The position numbers and the translations under genes were made by a program. From contig NZ_JAOEJU010000010.1 in NCBI RefSeq assembly GCF_025447595.1, positions 124,001 to 188,000 on the forward strand: a stretch of DNA of 64,000 nt, in the 5' to 3' direction. The notes under the pieces were generated by a model. That model was not told the origin of the DNA and did no database searches. It worked only from the letters and a program-made list of their open reading frames with translations. Shown here one piece after another: positions 16,306 through 26,400 of the stretch; position 1 is the first letter of the stretch; each line of letters begins with the position of its first letter. This DNA is from Pseudomonas koreensis (GTDB lineage: Bacteria > Pseudomonadota > Gammaproteobacteria > Pseudomonadales > Pseudomonadaceae).

Positions 16306-19300
16306 ATGAACGACTTACTCGATGATGAGGTACTGGCGCTGCTGATGGCAGATGCCGGCGAACACTCCCAAGGCATTCCTGCCCGCGCCCGTCCGGCCCC
16401 GGCGCCGCTGTCTTTCGCTCAACAGCGATTGTGGTTCGTGCAGCAACTGACCCCCGACAGTGCCGCCTACAACCTGCCGCGCGCGGTGCGCATCACAGGC
16501 GAGCTGCAACCCTCGCGTCTGGAAACGGCGCTGAACAAGGTCATCGAGCGCCATGACATCCTGCGCAGCGCCATCGTCGAGATCGACGGCATCGCCATGC
16601 AGGTGCTCGACGAAAAAGCCACGCTGCCCCTGGGGCACGAAGACTTGCGCGGGCTGAACAGCGAACAACGGGAACACCAGGTCACCCGCCGCATTCATAG
16701 CGAAGCCGGCCGGCCATTCGATCTGGGCCTGGCCCCGTTGATGCGGGCGACTCTGCTGCAGGTCGCGGACGACGAGCACCTGCTGTTGCTGAACATGCAC
16801 CACATCGCATCGGACGCCTGGTCCAATGCGATTCTGCTGCAGGATCTGGGACAGGCCTATGCACGCGCCGGCGCCGGCGACTTTTCACCGCTGCGCCGTC
16901 CGGGCATTCAATACGCTGACTACGCCACATGGCAGCGTGGCGAATACCTCGACAGTGCCGCCTGCCGCACCAGCGCCCAATACTGGCAAAGTTACCTCGG
17001 ACAGGCCCTGCCGCCACTCGACATGCCCGTAGACTTTCCACGTAGCGAGCAGCACAGCCATCCGGCGGGCAAGCATGATTTCAGTCTGCCGGCGCCTCTG
17101 GCACAAGCGCTCAACCGGTTCTGCCAGCAGCAGGGCCTGACGCCGTTCGTGGTAGTGCTCGGCGCCTGGCAACTGCTGCTCGCGCGCTACAGCGGCCAGC
17201 ACGATTTCACCGTGGGCGTGCCCAACGCCACGCGCAATCGCAGCGAGACTCAGGAACTGGTGGGTTTCTTTGTCAGCACCCAGGTCTACCGCGTACGCAT
17301 CGACCCGCAGATGCCGGCCAGGGATTTTCTTCAGCGCCTGCGTCAGGAAACCCTGTCCGCGCTGGATCACGCCGACTACCCGCTGGAATTGAGCTTCGAC
17401 GACTTGCAGTTGCAAAGCAGCCAGCAGATCAATCCGCTGTTTCAAGTGCTGTTCAACTGGCGCACCGACGCGGCCACTGCGGTGCCGCTGACGCTGGGCG
17501 ATCTGGCGCTGGACTTCCTTGAAAGCGGCACCCGTCAGGCGAAGTTCGACCTGTCCCTGGACGTCAGTTATTCGTTGCGCGGGATCGACGCCAACATCGA
17601 ATACAGTGCAGACCTCTACACCCCGGCGACCATCGAGCGGCTGGCCGGCCACTGGCAGAACCTGCTACTGGCCCTCACCGAGAACTCGACCCGCGCCCTT
17701 GGCGAGCTGCCGCTGCTGAGCCACGACGAACAACGCACACAGCTTGAGCAATGGAATCCACCGGCCGCAGCGTTACCCGCCGAAGGCGTGCACCAGTTGT
17801 TCGAACGCCAGGCCGCCGTCACCCCGGATGCGATCGCACTGATCTGCGACGACGTGCAACTGAGCTACGCCCGGCTCAACTCGGCGGCCAACGCACTCGC
17901 GTGCACGCTGATCGAGCGTACAGTCGGCCCGGAAGTACGGGTAGGTATCGCCGTGGAACGTTCGGCGCAGATGATCATCAGCCTGCTGGCGGTGCTCAAG
18001 GCCGGCGGCGTGTATGTGCCGCTCGACCCCGATTACCCGCAGGATCGCCTGACGTGGATGATCGAAGACAGCGGCCTGAGCGTCCTGCTGACCCAGCGCT
18101 CGCTGCTCGAACGCCTGCCGGCGGTGCCGGCGGTCAGCGTCCTGTGCGTCGATGAACTCGACCTGCTTGATGCGCAGCACAGCGACAACCCGGCCTGCCG
18201 CACCCAGAGCGATAACCTCGCCTACGTGATGTTCACCTCCGGCTCCACCGGGCGCCCGAAAGGCGTGGGTATCACGCAGGGTGCGCTGACCCGGCATGCC
18301 CAGGTCGCCCTGGAATTTCTCGGCCTGACGCCACAGGATCGCTCCCTGCAATTTGCCACGTTCAATTTCGACGCCTTTGTCGAACAGCTTTACCCGGCCC
18401 TGATCTGCGGCGCCTCGGTGGTACTGCGCGGACCGGACATCTGGGACAGCGAAACCTGGTATCGCCAGTTGCTCGACAAGCGATTCACCGTCAGCGACCT
18501 GACGACCACCTACTGGAACATGCTGGCCAAGGACTTTGCCGCCGCTGGCGAGCGTGACTATGCCGGCCTGCGCATGGTGATCGTCGGCGGTGAAGCCATG
18601 CCGCCGGAAGGTGTTGCGGCCTGGGGTCAGGCCGGTCTCGGCCATGTGCGCCTGCTCAACACCTACGGGCCGACGGAAACCACCGTCAGCTCGACCGTGC
18701 TCGATTGCAGCGACTACGTCACCGGGCGCACCGCCCTGCCGCGCAGCATGCCGATCGGGCGTCCGCTGGGCGGGCGCACCATCTACCTGCTCGACGCTGG
18801 TGGGCAACCGGTGCCGGTGGGCGTCGTCGGCGAACTGGTGATCAGTGGCGAACTGTTGGCCCGTGGCTACTTCAAGCGCCCGGATCTGACGGCCGAACGG
18901 TTCATGCCCGATCCGTTCAGCCGTGATGGCGGGCGCCTCTATCGCACCGGCGACCTGGCCCGCCATCGCGCCGACGGCGTGATCGAATACGTCGGCCGAC
19001 TCGACCACCAGGTAAAGATTCGCGGGTTCCGCATCGAACTCGGAGAAATCGAATCGTGCCTGCTGCAATCCCCGGCCGTACGCGAAGCGCTGGTCATCGC
19101 GCGGGAAGGTTCCGCCGGCCTGCAACTGACCGGTTATGTCGTGGCCAGCGCCGGCGCCTTGAGCGACACCCAACGCCTTGAACTGCGCGATACCCTCAAG
19201 GCCGATCTCCGAAGCCGCTTGCCCGCGTACATGGTGCCCAGCCATCTGATGGTGCTGGACGCCATGCCCGTCAGTCCGAATGGCAAACTGGATCGCAAAG

Positions 19301-20478
19301 CCTTGCCGCTGCCGGACGTCAGCCAGGCACAAGGCGCGTTCAAGGCGCCCGAAACGGCGCTGGAAAAAGCCCTCGCCGAACTCTGGCAAGAGTCGCTGAA
19401 AGTCGAGCGGGTGGGCCTCGACGACAACTTCTTCGAACTGGGCGGGCATTCGATTCTGGCCATTCAGTTCATCGCCGCGCTCAATGCACGGCTCGGCATC
19501 AAACTGGCCCTGCAACAGATGCTCGCTCACCCGACAATCGAGGCGCTCGCGCGATTCATCGCCCTGGAGCACCAGCAGCAGGCGCAATGCGTGGTCGAAC
19601 TCAGCACTGCGGGCTCTTCCGCCCCGCCGCTGTTCTGCCTGCACCCCAGCGGCGGCATCGTGTTCTGCTATCAGCCATTGGCCAAACGCCTGAGTCCCCA
19701 TGCCCGCACCTTCGGGGTCATGCACAAGGGGTTTGCCGACAAGGATTCGAACGCCCAGACCTGGGCGGAAATGGTCGCCGAATACACCCAGCAGATCGTT
19801 GAAAAACAACCGGTCGGCCCGTATCGGCTGATGGGCTGGTCGCTGGGCGGCGCGATTGCCATGGACGTAGCCGCCGAGCTGGAGCGCCAGGGCAAGGCCG
19901 TGACGTTCCTCGGTCTGGTCGACACCACGCTGCCGGACAGCGCACTGCCGGCGGATGTGCCGCGCAAACCGCTGGAGGAAGACAACCCGGACCACTTCAG
20001 TGCACGCAACGAACTGTCGGTCGCCGTGGAAATGTTCAGCCTGATGTTCGCCCACCTGGAAGAGCCGGCGGCACGTTTCATCGCCGACCACCCGGAGATC
20101 GATCTCAAGGGCTTCTACCACTGGGCCAGCCAGCAAGCGTCCACCCGCGAGGAAGACATGGTGGCGACCCTCGAAGCGATCCGTCAGGAAATCATGAACG
20201 CCCAGGCATTCTCCATCCATGATCGCCTGGTGAAATCCTTCGATGCGTTTGCACTGCCGACCCTCAAGGTCGAGGCCAGTTGCTGGTGGTCGCTGTCCCA
20301 CAAGACGCTGGAACAGGTGCTGCATTCGGAGCAGGTCTTGCGCGAACACACGGTCAGCGGCCAGTTACAGGGTTCGGTGCATTCTCCCCTGCCGCACCGC
20401 AGCATGATCTATGGCGAGTCCTTGCTGGAGTCCTTCGAAGCGGTGTTCCTTGCCTGCGAGGCCGCGCGGCGCGACTGA
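16306..20478 (+). CDS. Stand-alone terminal pyoverdine synthetase, C-A-T-TE (PvdD C-terminal module equivalent)
   Basis: This 1390-aa non-ribosomal peptide synthetase carries one complete elongation module plus release domain. The condensation domain has HHIASDAW near residue 168, where the usual HHxxxDG has Ala in the last place. The adenylation domain has FTSGSTGRPKG near 648 and NTYGPTET. The thiolation site is FFELGGHSI near 1047, and a type I thioesterase has GWSLGG near 1178. Specificity residues read by eye give DAEDIGTVS(K); the acidic pair at positions three and four points to a basic residue (Lys, Orn or hydroxyornithine). It should add the last residue and release the peptide. Elsewhere this module is normally fused to the end of PvdD; here it is a separate gene behind pvdE, on the opposite strand from the other synthetases. 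The short acidic N-terminus (MNDLLDDEVLALL) may be a docking helix. Confidence 0.93.
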   Translation: MNDLLDDEVLALLMADAGEHSQGIPARARPAPAPLSFAQQRLWFVQQLTPDSAAYNLPRAVRITGELQPSRLETALNKVIERHDILRSAIVEIDGIAMQVLDEKATLPLGHEDLRGLNSEQREHQVTRRIHSEAGRPFDLGLAPLMRATLLQVADDEHLLLLNMHHIASDAWSNAILLQDLGQAYARAGAGDFSPLRRPGIQYADYATWQRGEYLDSAACRTSAQYWQSYLGQALPPLDMPVDFPRSEQHSHPAGKHDFSLPAPLAQALNRFCQQQGLTPFVVVLGAWQLLLARYSGQHDFTVGVPNATRNRSETQELVGFFVSTQVYRVRIDPQMPARDFLQRLRQETLSALDHADYPLELSFDDLQLQSSQQINPLFQVLFNWRTDAATAVPLTLGDLALDFLESGTRQAKFDLSLDVSYSLRGIDANIEYSADLYTPATIERLAGHWQNLLLALTENSTRALGELPLLSHDEQRTQLEQWNPPAAALPAEGVHQLFERQAAVTPDAIALICDDVQLSYARLNSAANALACTLIERTVGPEVRVGIAVERSAQMIISLLAVLKAGGVYVPLDPDYPQDRLTWMIEDSGLSVLLTQRSLLERLPAVPAVSVLCVDELDLLDAQHSDNPACRTQSDNLAYVMFTSGSTGRPKGVGITQGALTRHAQVALEFLGLTPQDRSLQFATFNFDAFVEQLYPALICGASVVLRGPDIWDSETWYRQLLDKRFTVSDLTTTYWNMLAKDFAAAGERDYAGLRMVIVGGEAMPPEGVAAWGQAGLGHVRLLNTYGPTETTVSSTVLDCSDYVTGRTALPRSMPIGRPLGGRTIYLLDAGGQPVPVGVVGELVISGELLARGYFKRPDLTAERFMPDPFSRDGGRLYRTGDLARHRADGVIEYVGRLDHQVKIRGFRIELGEIESCLLQSPAVREALVIAREGSAGLQLTGYVVASAGALSDTQRLELRDTLKADLRSRLPAYMVPSHLMVLDAMPVSPNGKLDRKALPLPDVSQAQGAFKAPETALEKALAELWQESLKVERVGLDDNFFELGGHSILAIQFIAALNARLGIKLALQQMLAHPTIEALARFIALEHQQQAQCVVELSTAGSSAPPLFCLHPSGGIVFCYQPLAKRLSPHARTFGVMHKGFADKDSNAQTWAEMVAEYTQQIVEKQPVGPYRLMGWSLGGAIAMDVAAELERQGKAVTFLGLVDTTLPDSALPADVPRKPLEEDNPDHFSARNELSVAVEMFSLMFAHLEEPAARFIADHPEIDLKGFYHWASQQASTREEDMVATLEAIRQEIMNAQAFSIHDRLVKSFDAFALPTLKVEASCWWSLSHKTLEQVLHSEQVLREHTVSGQLQGSVHSPLPHRSMIYGESLLESFEAVFLACEAARRD

Positions 20479-20498
20479 CCGCCCAGAGCCGTAAACAG

Positions 20499-20530
20499 AA
20501 ACGCAGAAGCCCTGGCTTCTGCGTTTTTTT
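20499..20530 (+). terminator. Rho-independent terminator of the pvdE-NRPS transcript
   Basis: A long perfect hairpin (ACGCAGAAGCC / GGCTTCTGCGT) followed by T7 begins 20 bases after the NRPS stop codon. Confidence 0.92.
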
Positions 20531-20582
20531 ATGTCCGCTGCCCGGTGCGCGTCGGTTCACGCAATGCCCTGGCCGCAGCCAA

Positions 20583-20618
20583 TAAAAAACCGGCCTGCGC
20601 TCAAGGCGCGGGCCGGTT
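20583..20618 (-). terminator. Rho-independent terminator of fpvA
   Basis: Read on the minus strand, the hairpin AACCGGCC...GGCCGGTT is followed by a T-run (the complement of AATAAAAAA). It lies just after the fpvA stop and back to back with the plus-strand terminator. Confidence 0.88.
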
Positions 20619-20640
20619 CGCTCCAGCAGTTGTCAGTGCA

Positions 20641-23121
20641 TCAGAACTGCGGGGTGTACTTCACGGTGAACATCAGGTTGCGAGGGTCACCGAAGTTGTT
20701 GTTGCCATCGAGCTGGTTGTAGCCGGCCGAGATGTACTTCTTGTCGAACAGGTTGTTGGCGTTCACCGCCAGACCGATTTCCGGGGTCAGCTGGTAGCCG
20801 ACACGGGCGTTCCACACGGTGTAGCCCGCTACGTCGTAGGTGCCTTCGTAACCCAGCGTGTGGCTCTGGGTGGTGAAGCCCAGACCGGTGCTGACACGGC
20901 TCCAGTCACCAGGCAACTGGTAGTTGGCCCACATGCGCAGCATGTGTTTAGGCGTCCAGGTGCTGAACACACGACCTTCGTTGGTCGGGTCTTCCAGGTA
21001 CTTGGTGGTGTTGTAGGTGTAGCCGGCGAACAACTGCAGGTTCTCTACGACTTCACCGCTGATTTCCGCGTCGATACCCTGGCTGCGAACCTTGCCCGAG
21101 GCCTTCGAGCAGTACCAGCCATCGCACTCCATGCCACCGGCGATGTCGTTGACGGCACGGTTTTCCTGGTCATAGCGGAAGACGGCCAGGGAGGTATTGA
21201 CCCGCCCGTCCATCAGCTCGCCCTTGAGGCCGATTTCGTAGTTGCTGCCGATCACCGGCTTGAGCACGGTGCCGCCGGCATCGCGGTTGGTCTGCGGCTG
21301 GAACACATCGGTGTAACTTGCATACACCGCCCACTCGCGGCTCAGGTCATACACGATGCCGGCGTAAGGCGTGACTTCCCCGGTTTCGTTCGAGGTACTT
21401 GGATCGTTGGGGGTAATGCCGCTGCTCGTCTGGGTTTTCGATTTGTAGCTGTAGTCGTACCAGCTGACACGGGAACCGAGCACCAGCGTCAGGTCGTCGA
21501 CCGGCTTGACCCGCCAGGTGCCGTACAGACCTTTCTGGCGAATGTCGTATTTGCTGAGTGTGCCGCGACCACCTGTAGCGCTGATCAGGCTTTCGTAGCT
21601 GATGTCCGGACGGTTGTGATTGAGGTCGAAGATCGAATCGCTGCTGTTGTTGAACGTACGGGCGAGCTGGTCGTCGGTTTCGATCTGGGAAAAGTTGCCC
21701 CCCAGCATGACTTCCTGCTGCATCGAGAAGGCTTCGAACTTGCCGTTCAGGTTCATGTCCAGGCCGACCTTGGTGGAGTCGAAATCGGTCACGAAGTCGG
21801 CGTACTGCACGCCGGTGCCATCTGCTTCGAGGCCGTCACCGGCGCTTTGTACACGCTGGTTTTTCGCCTTGTTGCTTTCGGTCATCTGCACCGCGCCGAC
21901 CTTGAACGCCCAGTCGTCGTTGAAGCGGTGTTCAAGATCCGCATACACCGTTGTGACGTCGATGTCCGAGCTGTTCCAGCGCGAGCCGGTGTAGGTCGAA
22001 CGCTTGATATCCGGCATCTTGCCGTCGGCGTAGCGTGGCAGGCCGCGAATGGTCGGACGCGAATCGCCATCGGAACGGCTGACCGCCAGGCCCAGGGTGG
22101 TGTCGTCGCGCAGGTCGATGTCCAGTGCGCCATACAGCGAGAGGGTGCGGCTCCACTCGTAATCGATAAAGGAGTTGCTCTGGTCCTGGTCGGCGACGAC
22201 TCGGCCGCGAATCGTGCCGGTCTGATTCAGCGGGCCGCCTGCGTCCACTTGCATGCCGTAGTGGTCCCAGGAGCCGGCCTTGCCGGTCACGGTCACGGTC
22301 GGCGCGTTCTGGCCACGCTTGCGCACCAGGTTGATCGCGCCACCCGGGCTGCCGGTGCCTTGCAGCAGGCCCGAGGCACCGCGCAGGATTTCCAGGCGAT
22401 CGAAGAAGATCAGGTCCTGGGTCGCCCAGTTGCCCAGCGAGTAGGTGTTACGCGGGATCGGTACACCGTCGTATTGCCAGTCGTCGATCTGGAAACCGCG
22501 CGAAGACACGATCAGGCCCTTGCCCACGCCTTGCAGGCCTACCACACCGGTGGTCTGGTTGAGCGCGTCCTTGAGGTCGACCAGATCCTGATCGTCCATC
22601 TGTTTGCGGGTCATCACCGTGACCGACTGCGGAATCTCCTTCAGGGTGTGGGTGCCCTTGCCGATGGTCACGGCGTTGGAGGTATACGAGTTGCTGCCTT
22701 CGGTGGTCGCGTTCGCATGCTGTGCGCTGATGGTGGTCGCGCCCAGTTCCAGGCCTTCGGTGGCCGTACCGCGCACCAGCATCAAGGTGTTGCCTTCGAA
22801 GCTGTAGCGCACGCCGGTGCCCTTGAGCAATTCGGTGATGGCCGCCTGCGGGCTCATCTTGCCGCTGACACGGGTGCTTTTCAGACCCGCCATGTCATCG
22901 GCGTTGTAGATCACTTGCTGGTTGGTCTGCTGACCGAACGCCTGCAGAGCTTGTGGCAGCGATTGCGCAGGGATATTGATGGTGAAATCTTCAGCCATCA
23001 CCTGCGAGCTGAGCGGCAACACGCAAACCAGTCCTAGCCCGGTCAACACTCGGCGCGAACGCAGGCTGCGGGACATGACGAGTGCCTTGAACAGAGGTTT
23101 CAACTCATGAATTGCTGACAT
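20641..23121 (-). CDS. fpvA: Ferripyoverdine TonB-dependent receptor and transducer FpvA
   Basis: FpvA is the outer-membrane receptor that imports ferripyoverdine and signals its presence inward. The ATG at 23121 (MSAIHELKPLF), preceded by a GAGAG ribosome site, gives 826 aa; a 60-residue upstream extension is rejected. The signal sequence ends near SSQVMAED. A periplasmic signalling (STN) domain follows at about residues 50-115 (FTINIPAQSLPQALQAFG), then the plug with IPQSVTVMTRKQMDDQ and LEILRGASGLLQGTGSPGG, and a long beta-barrel ending in the typical C-terminal Phe. The signalling domain fits regulation through an FpvR/FpvI-type system; fpvI is in this window but fpvR is not. No PvdS box lies upstream, consistent with FpvI-driven transcription. 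Receptor selectivity should match the peptide made by the neighbouring synthetases. Confidence 0.96.
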   Translation of the reverse strand: MSAIHELKPLFKALVMSRSLRSRRVLTGLGLVCVLPLSSQVMAEDFTINIPAQSLPQALQAFGQQTNQQVIYNADDMAGLKSTRVSGKMSPQAAITELLKGTGVRYSFEGNTLMLVRGTATEGLELGATTISAQHANATTEGSNSYTSNAVTIGKGTHTLKEIPQSVTVMTRKQMDDQDLVDLKDALNQTTGVVGLQGVGKGLIVSSRGFQIDDWQYDGVPIPRNTYSLGNWATQDLIFFDRLEILRGASGLLQGTGSPGGAINLVRKRGQNAPTVTVTGKAGSWDHYGMQVDAGGPLNQTGTIRGRVVADQDQSNSFIDYEWSRTLSLYGALDIDLRDDTTLGLAVSRSDGDSRPTIRGLPRYADGKMPDIKRSTYTGSRWNSSDIDVTTVYADLEHRFNDDWAFKVGAVQMTESNKAKNQRVQSAGDGLEADGTGVQYADFVTDFDSTKVGLDMNLNGKFEAFSMQQEVMLGGNFSQIETDDQLARTFNNSSDSIFDLNHNRPDISYESLISATGGRGTLSKYDIRQKGLYGTWRVKPVDDLTLVLGSRVSWYDYSYKSKTQTSSGITPNDPSTSNETGEVTPYAGIVYDLSREWAVYASYTDVFQPQTNRDAGGTVLKPVIGSNYEIGLKGELMDGRVNTSLAVFRYDQENRAVNDIAGGMECDGWYCSKASGKVRSQGIDAEISGEVVENLQLFAGYTYNTTKYLEDPTNEGRVFSTWTPKHMLRMWANYQLPGDWSRVSTGLGFTTQSHTLGYEGTYDVAGYTVWNARVGYQLTPEIGLAVNANNLFDKKYISAGYNQLDGNNNFGDPRNLMFTVKYTPQF

Positions 23122-23380
23122 CGTGCTCTCTATTATTGGTCGAAGTGGATAGCCGATGGGCCGATGGGCCCACCGCTGCCTGCACAGTTGAACCGCTTGC
23201 TGTCGACGGCCTCGCAGCCGTGTTTCAGTGCGCGGTCGACCGGCCCCTCCCCGGGCGCGGTCCACTGGCGGGACAACGGAAAATTCTTTTTTGCCAAACA
23301 AATCTGGTGCCTTTGGCTACCCTGCCCCAACCCGATTTGCTCACATACCTAAGTAAGACGTGGCACCTCCAAAAAACCGG

Positions 23381-23400
23381 AATGAGTTTATTTATCATTA
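23381..23400. promoter_or_regulatory. Candidate Fur box upstream of fpvA
   Basis: AATGAGTTTATTTATCATTA is AT-rich and partly symmetric with Fur-like hexamers (ATTTAT, CATTA), in contrast to the GC-rich surroundings. It lies about 260 bases upstream of the fpvA ATG. The match was judged by eye only. Confidence 0.4.
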
Positions 23401-23411
23401 ACGCAAAAGAT

Positions 23412-23450
23412 TAAAAAAAAGGCCGACGCTTCAGGCGCCGGCCTTTTTGT
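23412..23450. terminator. Bidirectional terminator at the end of the pvdI-pvdJ-NRPS operon
   Basis: The hairpin AAAGGCCG-CG...CG-CGGCCTTT has A/T tracts on both sides (A8 and T5) and lies 12 bases past the minus-strand NRPS stop codon. Confidence 0.85.
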
Positions 23451-23461
23451 TACCCGCTACG

Positions 23462-26400
23462 TCAACCGTTCTGAGCCGCCTTAGCGGCCTGCAACTGGCG
23501 CGCCTGCTCAGCCAGCCGCGCCTTGTCCTCCGGGCTCATGGCATCCATGCGCAAGCGCACCTGGGCGAGTTTCTCCAGTTGCCCGGGGCTGCTTTCCACC
23601 GCTCGCAAGGCGAGCGCCAGCGAAGCCACGGTCGGGTGATCGAACACCAGACCCGGATGAACATCGCACTGCAACAGCTTGCGAATGCCGGCGACCAGTT
23701 TGATCACCAGCAACGAATGGCCACCGGCCGCAAAAAAGTCGCGGTCGATGCCCAACCGTTCAAGTCCGAGCAATTGCCCCATCCGCGCGGCGAGCAATTG
23801 TTCCAGTGCATCACGCGGAGCCTGGCCCTCGTCATCCGCCGCGCTGGCGGCCAGTTGCTGCAAGCCCTTGCGATCGATCTTGCCGTTGGCCAGCCGCGGG
23901 AAGCGTTCGAGCAGTTGCAGATGTTGCGGCACCATCACGCCCGGCAGGCGCGCCGCCAATTCATTGCGCAGTGTCTGCGGCAGATCGCTCGCGACACCCT
24001 GCGCCACGACAAAGGCCAGCAGCCCTTGCTCGGCAGAAGCCGCCGGCAACACCAACGCCTCGGCGACCTGTGGCAGACGCAGCAGTTCAGCTTCGATCTC
24101 CGCCAGTTCGATACGGAACCCGCGCACCTTGACCTGCTGATCGCGACGACCGTGCAACTGGATGGACAGATCCGGGCGATAGCGCGCCAGGTCACCGGTG
24201 CGATACAGGCGCTGCGCCGGATCGAACGGACTCTGAATGAAAGTCTGCGCATCGGCCGGAGCATTGAGATAACCCCGGCACAACTGCGCGCCGCCCAGAT
24301 ACAGCTCACCGATGACACCCACCGGTGCCAGTCGCAAATCGGCGTCCAGCACGTAAACCTGATTGTTACCCAGCACCTGGCTCAGCGCCGCGCAGTCCGA
24401 AACGTCACCGGACAAGGACAGCGGATGAATCAGCACGCCCACCGTGGCTTCGGTCGGGCCATAGTGGTTGAACACCCGGCAATCACTGCGCAGGCGAGCG
24501 ATGCGCTCGATCAGCGGCGCGGCAATCGGCTCGCCGCCCAGAATCAGCGTGCCCGGCACCGTCACGCGCTCACCGTCGAGCAGTGCCGCCAGATGCGAGG
24601 GCACGATTTTCAGGCAGTCGATCTGCTGTTGTTGCAGGTAGTCGGCAAACAAGGCGCCATCCTGCATCTGCTCATCACTGGCCACATGCAGGGTCGCACC
24701 GTTGAACAAGGCACCGAACAACGCGGTGTTGCCCAGGTCCGCCGCCACCGTGGAGCTGAAACCGACGTGACGACACGCCGCCAGACCCAGCGCTTCACTG
24801 GCCTGCGCTGTGTAGTTGAGCAGTTGCCGGTGTTCGATCACTACACCTTTGGGCACGCCGGTCGAGCCGGAGGTGAACAGCACATAAGCGATGTCGTTGC
24901 CACGGGTTTCCAGCGCCGACAGCGGCGCATCTGCCGCCCCGGACACTTCGGCCAGCGTGCTCGCCTTCAGCGGTTGACCTTCCCAGCCGCCCAGATGCGC
25001 GGCATCGGTGAGCAACAAACTTGCGCCAGCCTGCTCCAGCATCAGCGCCTGGCGTGCCTGCGGCCATTGCACATCCAGTGGCAGATACGCCGCGCCGATG
25101 CGCCACACAGCAAGCATCGCAATCACCAGATCCGCCGAACGCGGCAGCGCCAGCGCGACAATGGCGTCACGCCCCAGGCCCTGCGCAATCAAACCTTTCG
25201 CCAGTTGCTCGACCTGCGCCTGCAACTGGCTGTAACTCAGCTGTTGCTGGTTGTCGGTCAAGGCGATGGCATTCGGGGTCTGGCTCGCGAAGTCGGCAAT
25301 GCGTTGGGGCAGATAACGGTTGTCCGCCAGCGCCTGCATCGTTGGGTTGATCGCCAGCAGTCGCCGGGTTTCGGCGGCGCCCAACAGGTTAAGCTGCGCC
25401 AGCTCGGCCTGCGGTTGGGCGACGATGGACGCGAGCAACACACCGAACTGTTCCAGCACGGTACTTGCCGCTGTCGTCGAATAACGGTCGCTGGCGAAGT
25501 TCAGGTGCAATGCTTCCAGGCTGTCAGCATCATTCAGTTCGACCTGCAACGACCACTCGAAAACGTCCCGCTGAACGAGCGCAACCGGAGCCGGCGCCCA
25601 GCGCAGGCCATCGACCGTTTCCGACCTGATCGTGCGGCCGATGGCAAAACCATAGGCCGGACGCGCGGCTTCAGCGGCCAGTTCCGGTGCCCAGTATTCC
25701 TGCCACGTGCGTTGTTCTTCCAGCGTGGCGTTCAGCTCCACCAGCCACTGGCTGAATGTTGCCGTTCCCGGCAGCGTCAGCTGCAACGGCAGGGTCTTCT
25801 CGAACACCCCGGCGGCGCCGGCGAAATAGTCATAGTCGGCACGGCTGTCATGACGCACACCGACCAGCATCTGCTCACAACCGCTCAAGCGTGCGAGCAA
25901 CACCCACCACGCGCCTTGCAGCAGTGTGGCGAGGGGTTGTTCAAGGGTGTCAGCCAGGCGCTGCAAGCCATCACGCAGCGCGGGTTCCAGCGTCAACGAT
26001 TGCCGTGCGTCAGCCGCCGAAGCGCTGCCGCTGATCCGCGAAGCCAGCCATGGCGTAGCCGTGTCAGCCTGCGCGCCGTGCAGGTGGTTCTGCCAGTAAG
26101 TGCGCGCGGTGGCCGCGTCTTCATCGAGCACCACTTCGCTGCGCCATTCCAGGTACTGAGCGAACTCGCCCGCCTCGTCCTCTTCCGTCGCTGGCGACTG
26201 ACCATAGGCCTGCTGCAGGTGCTGACGGATCAGGTTGAGCGTCGGTTCATCGGCACTGTGCCGGGCGACACCCAGCACCAGTTGCCATTGCTGTGGCGCC
26301 AGGCGATACAGCACGGCCTGGGCGTTCTGCGATTCACCGATCACGAATGCCCGGGCCGCCCATTCCTCGATCTGCGCCCGGACTTCATCCGCCGACTGCA

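Larger units (their letters stand above)
23122..23461. other. Promoter region of fpvA and end of the NRPS operon
   Basis: No gene is seen in these 340 bases. The stretch holds the fpvA promoter, an AT-rich Fur-like segment (23381-23400) and the terminator of the Asp-module NRPS gene (23412-23450). No exact TAAAT-N16/17-CGT pattern occurs on the minus strand. Confidence 0.65.

Noticed and set aside
17773..23037. Long frames antisense to the terminal NRPS (858 codons) and to fpvA (830 codons)
   Set aside because: Both are complements of genes with unmistakable domains; composition is typical of reverse-frame shadows.
23122..23301. 60-residue N-terminal extension of FpvA
   Set aside because: It is Arg-rich and would precede the proper signal peptide; the ATG at 23121 has a good ribosome site and gives the family length.
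23360..23400. PvdS box for fpvA on the minus strand
   Set aside because: A TAAAT is present, but CGT follows only after about 29 bases, far from the 16-17 base spacing; FpvI-dependent transcription is more likely.
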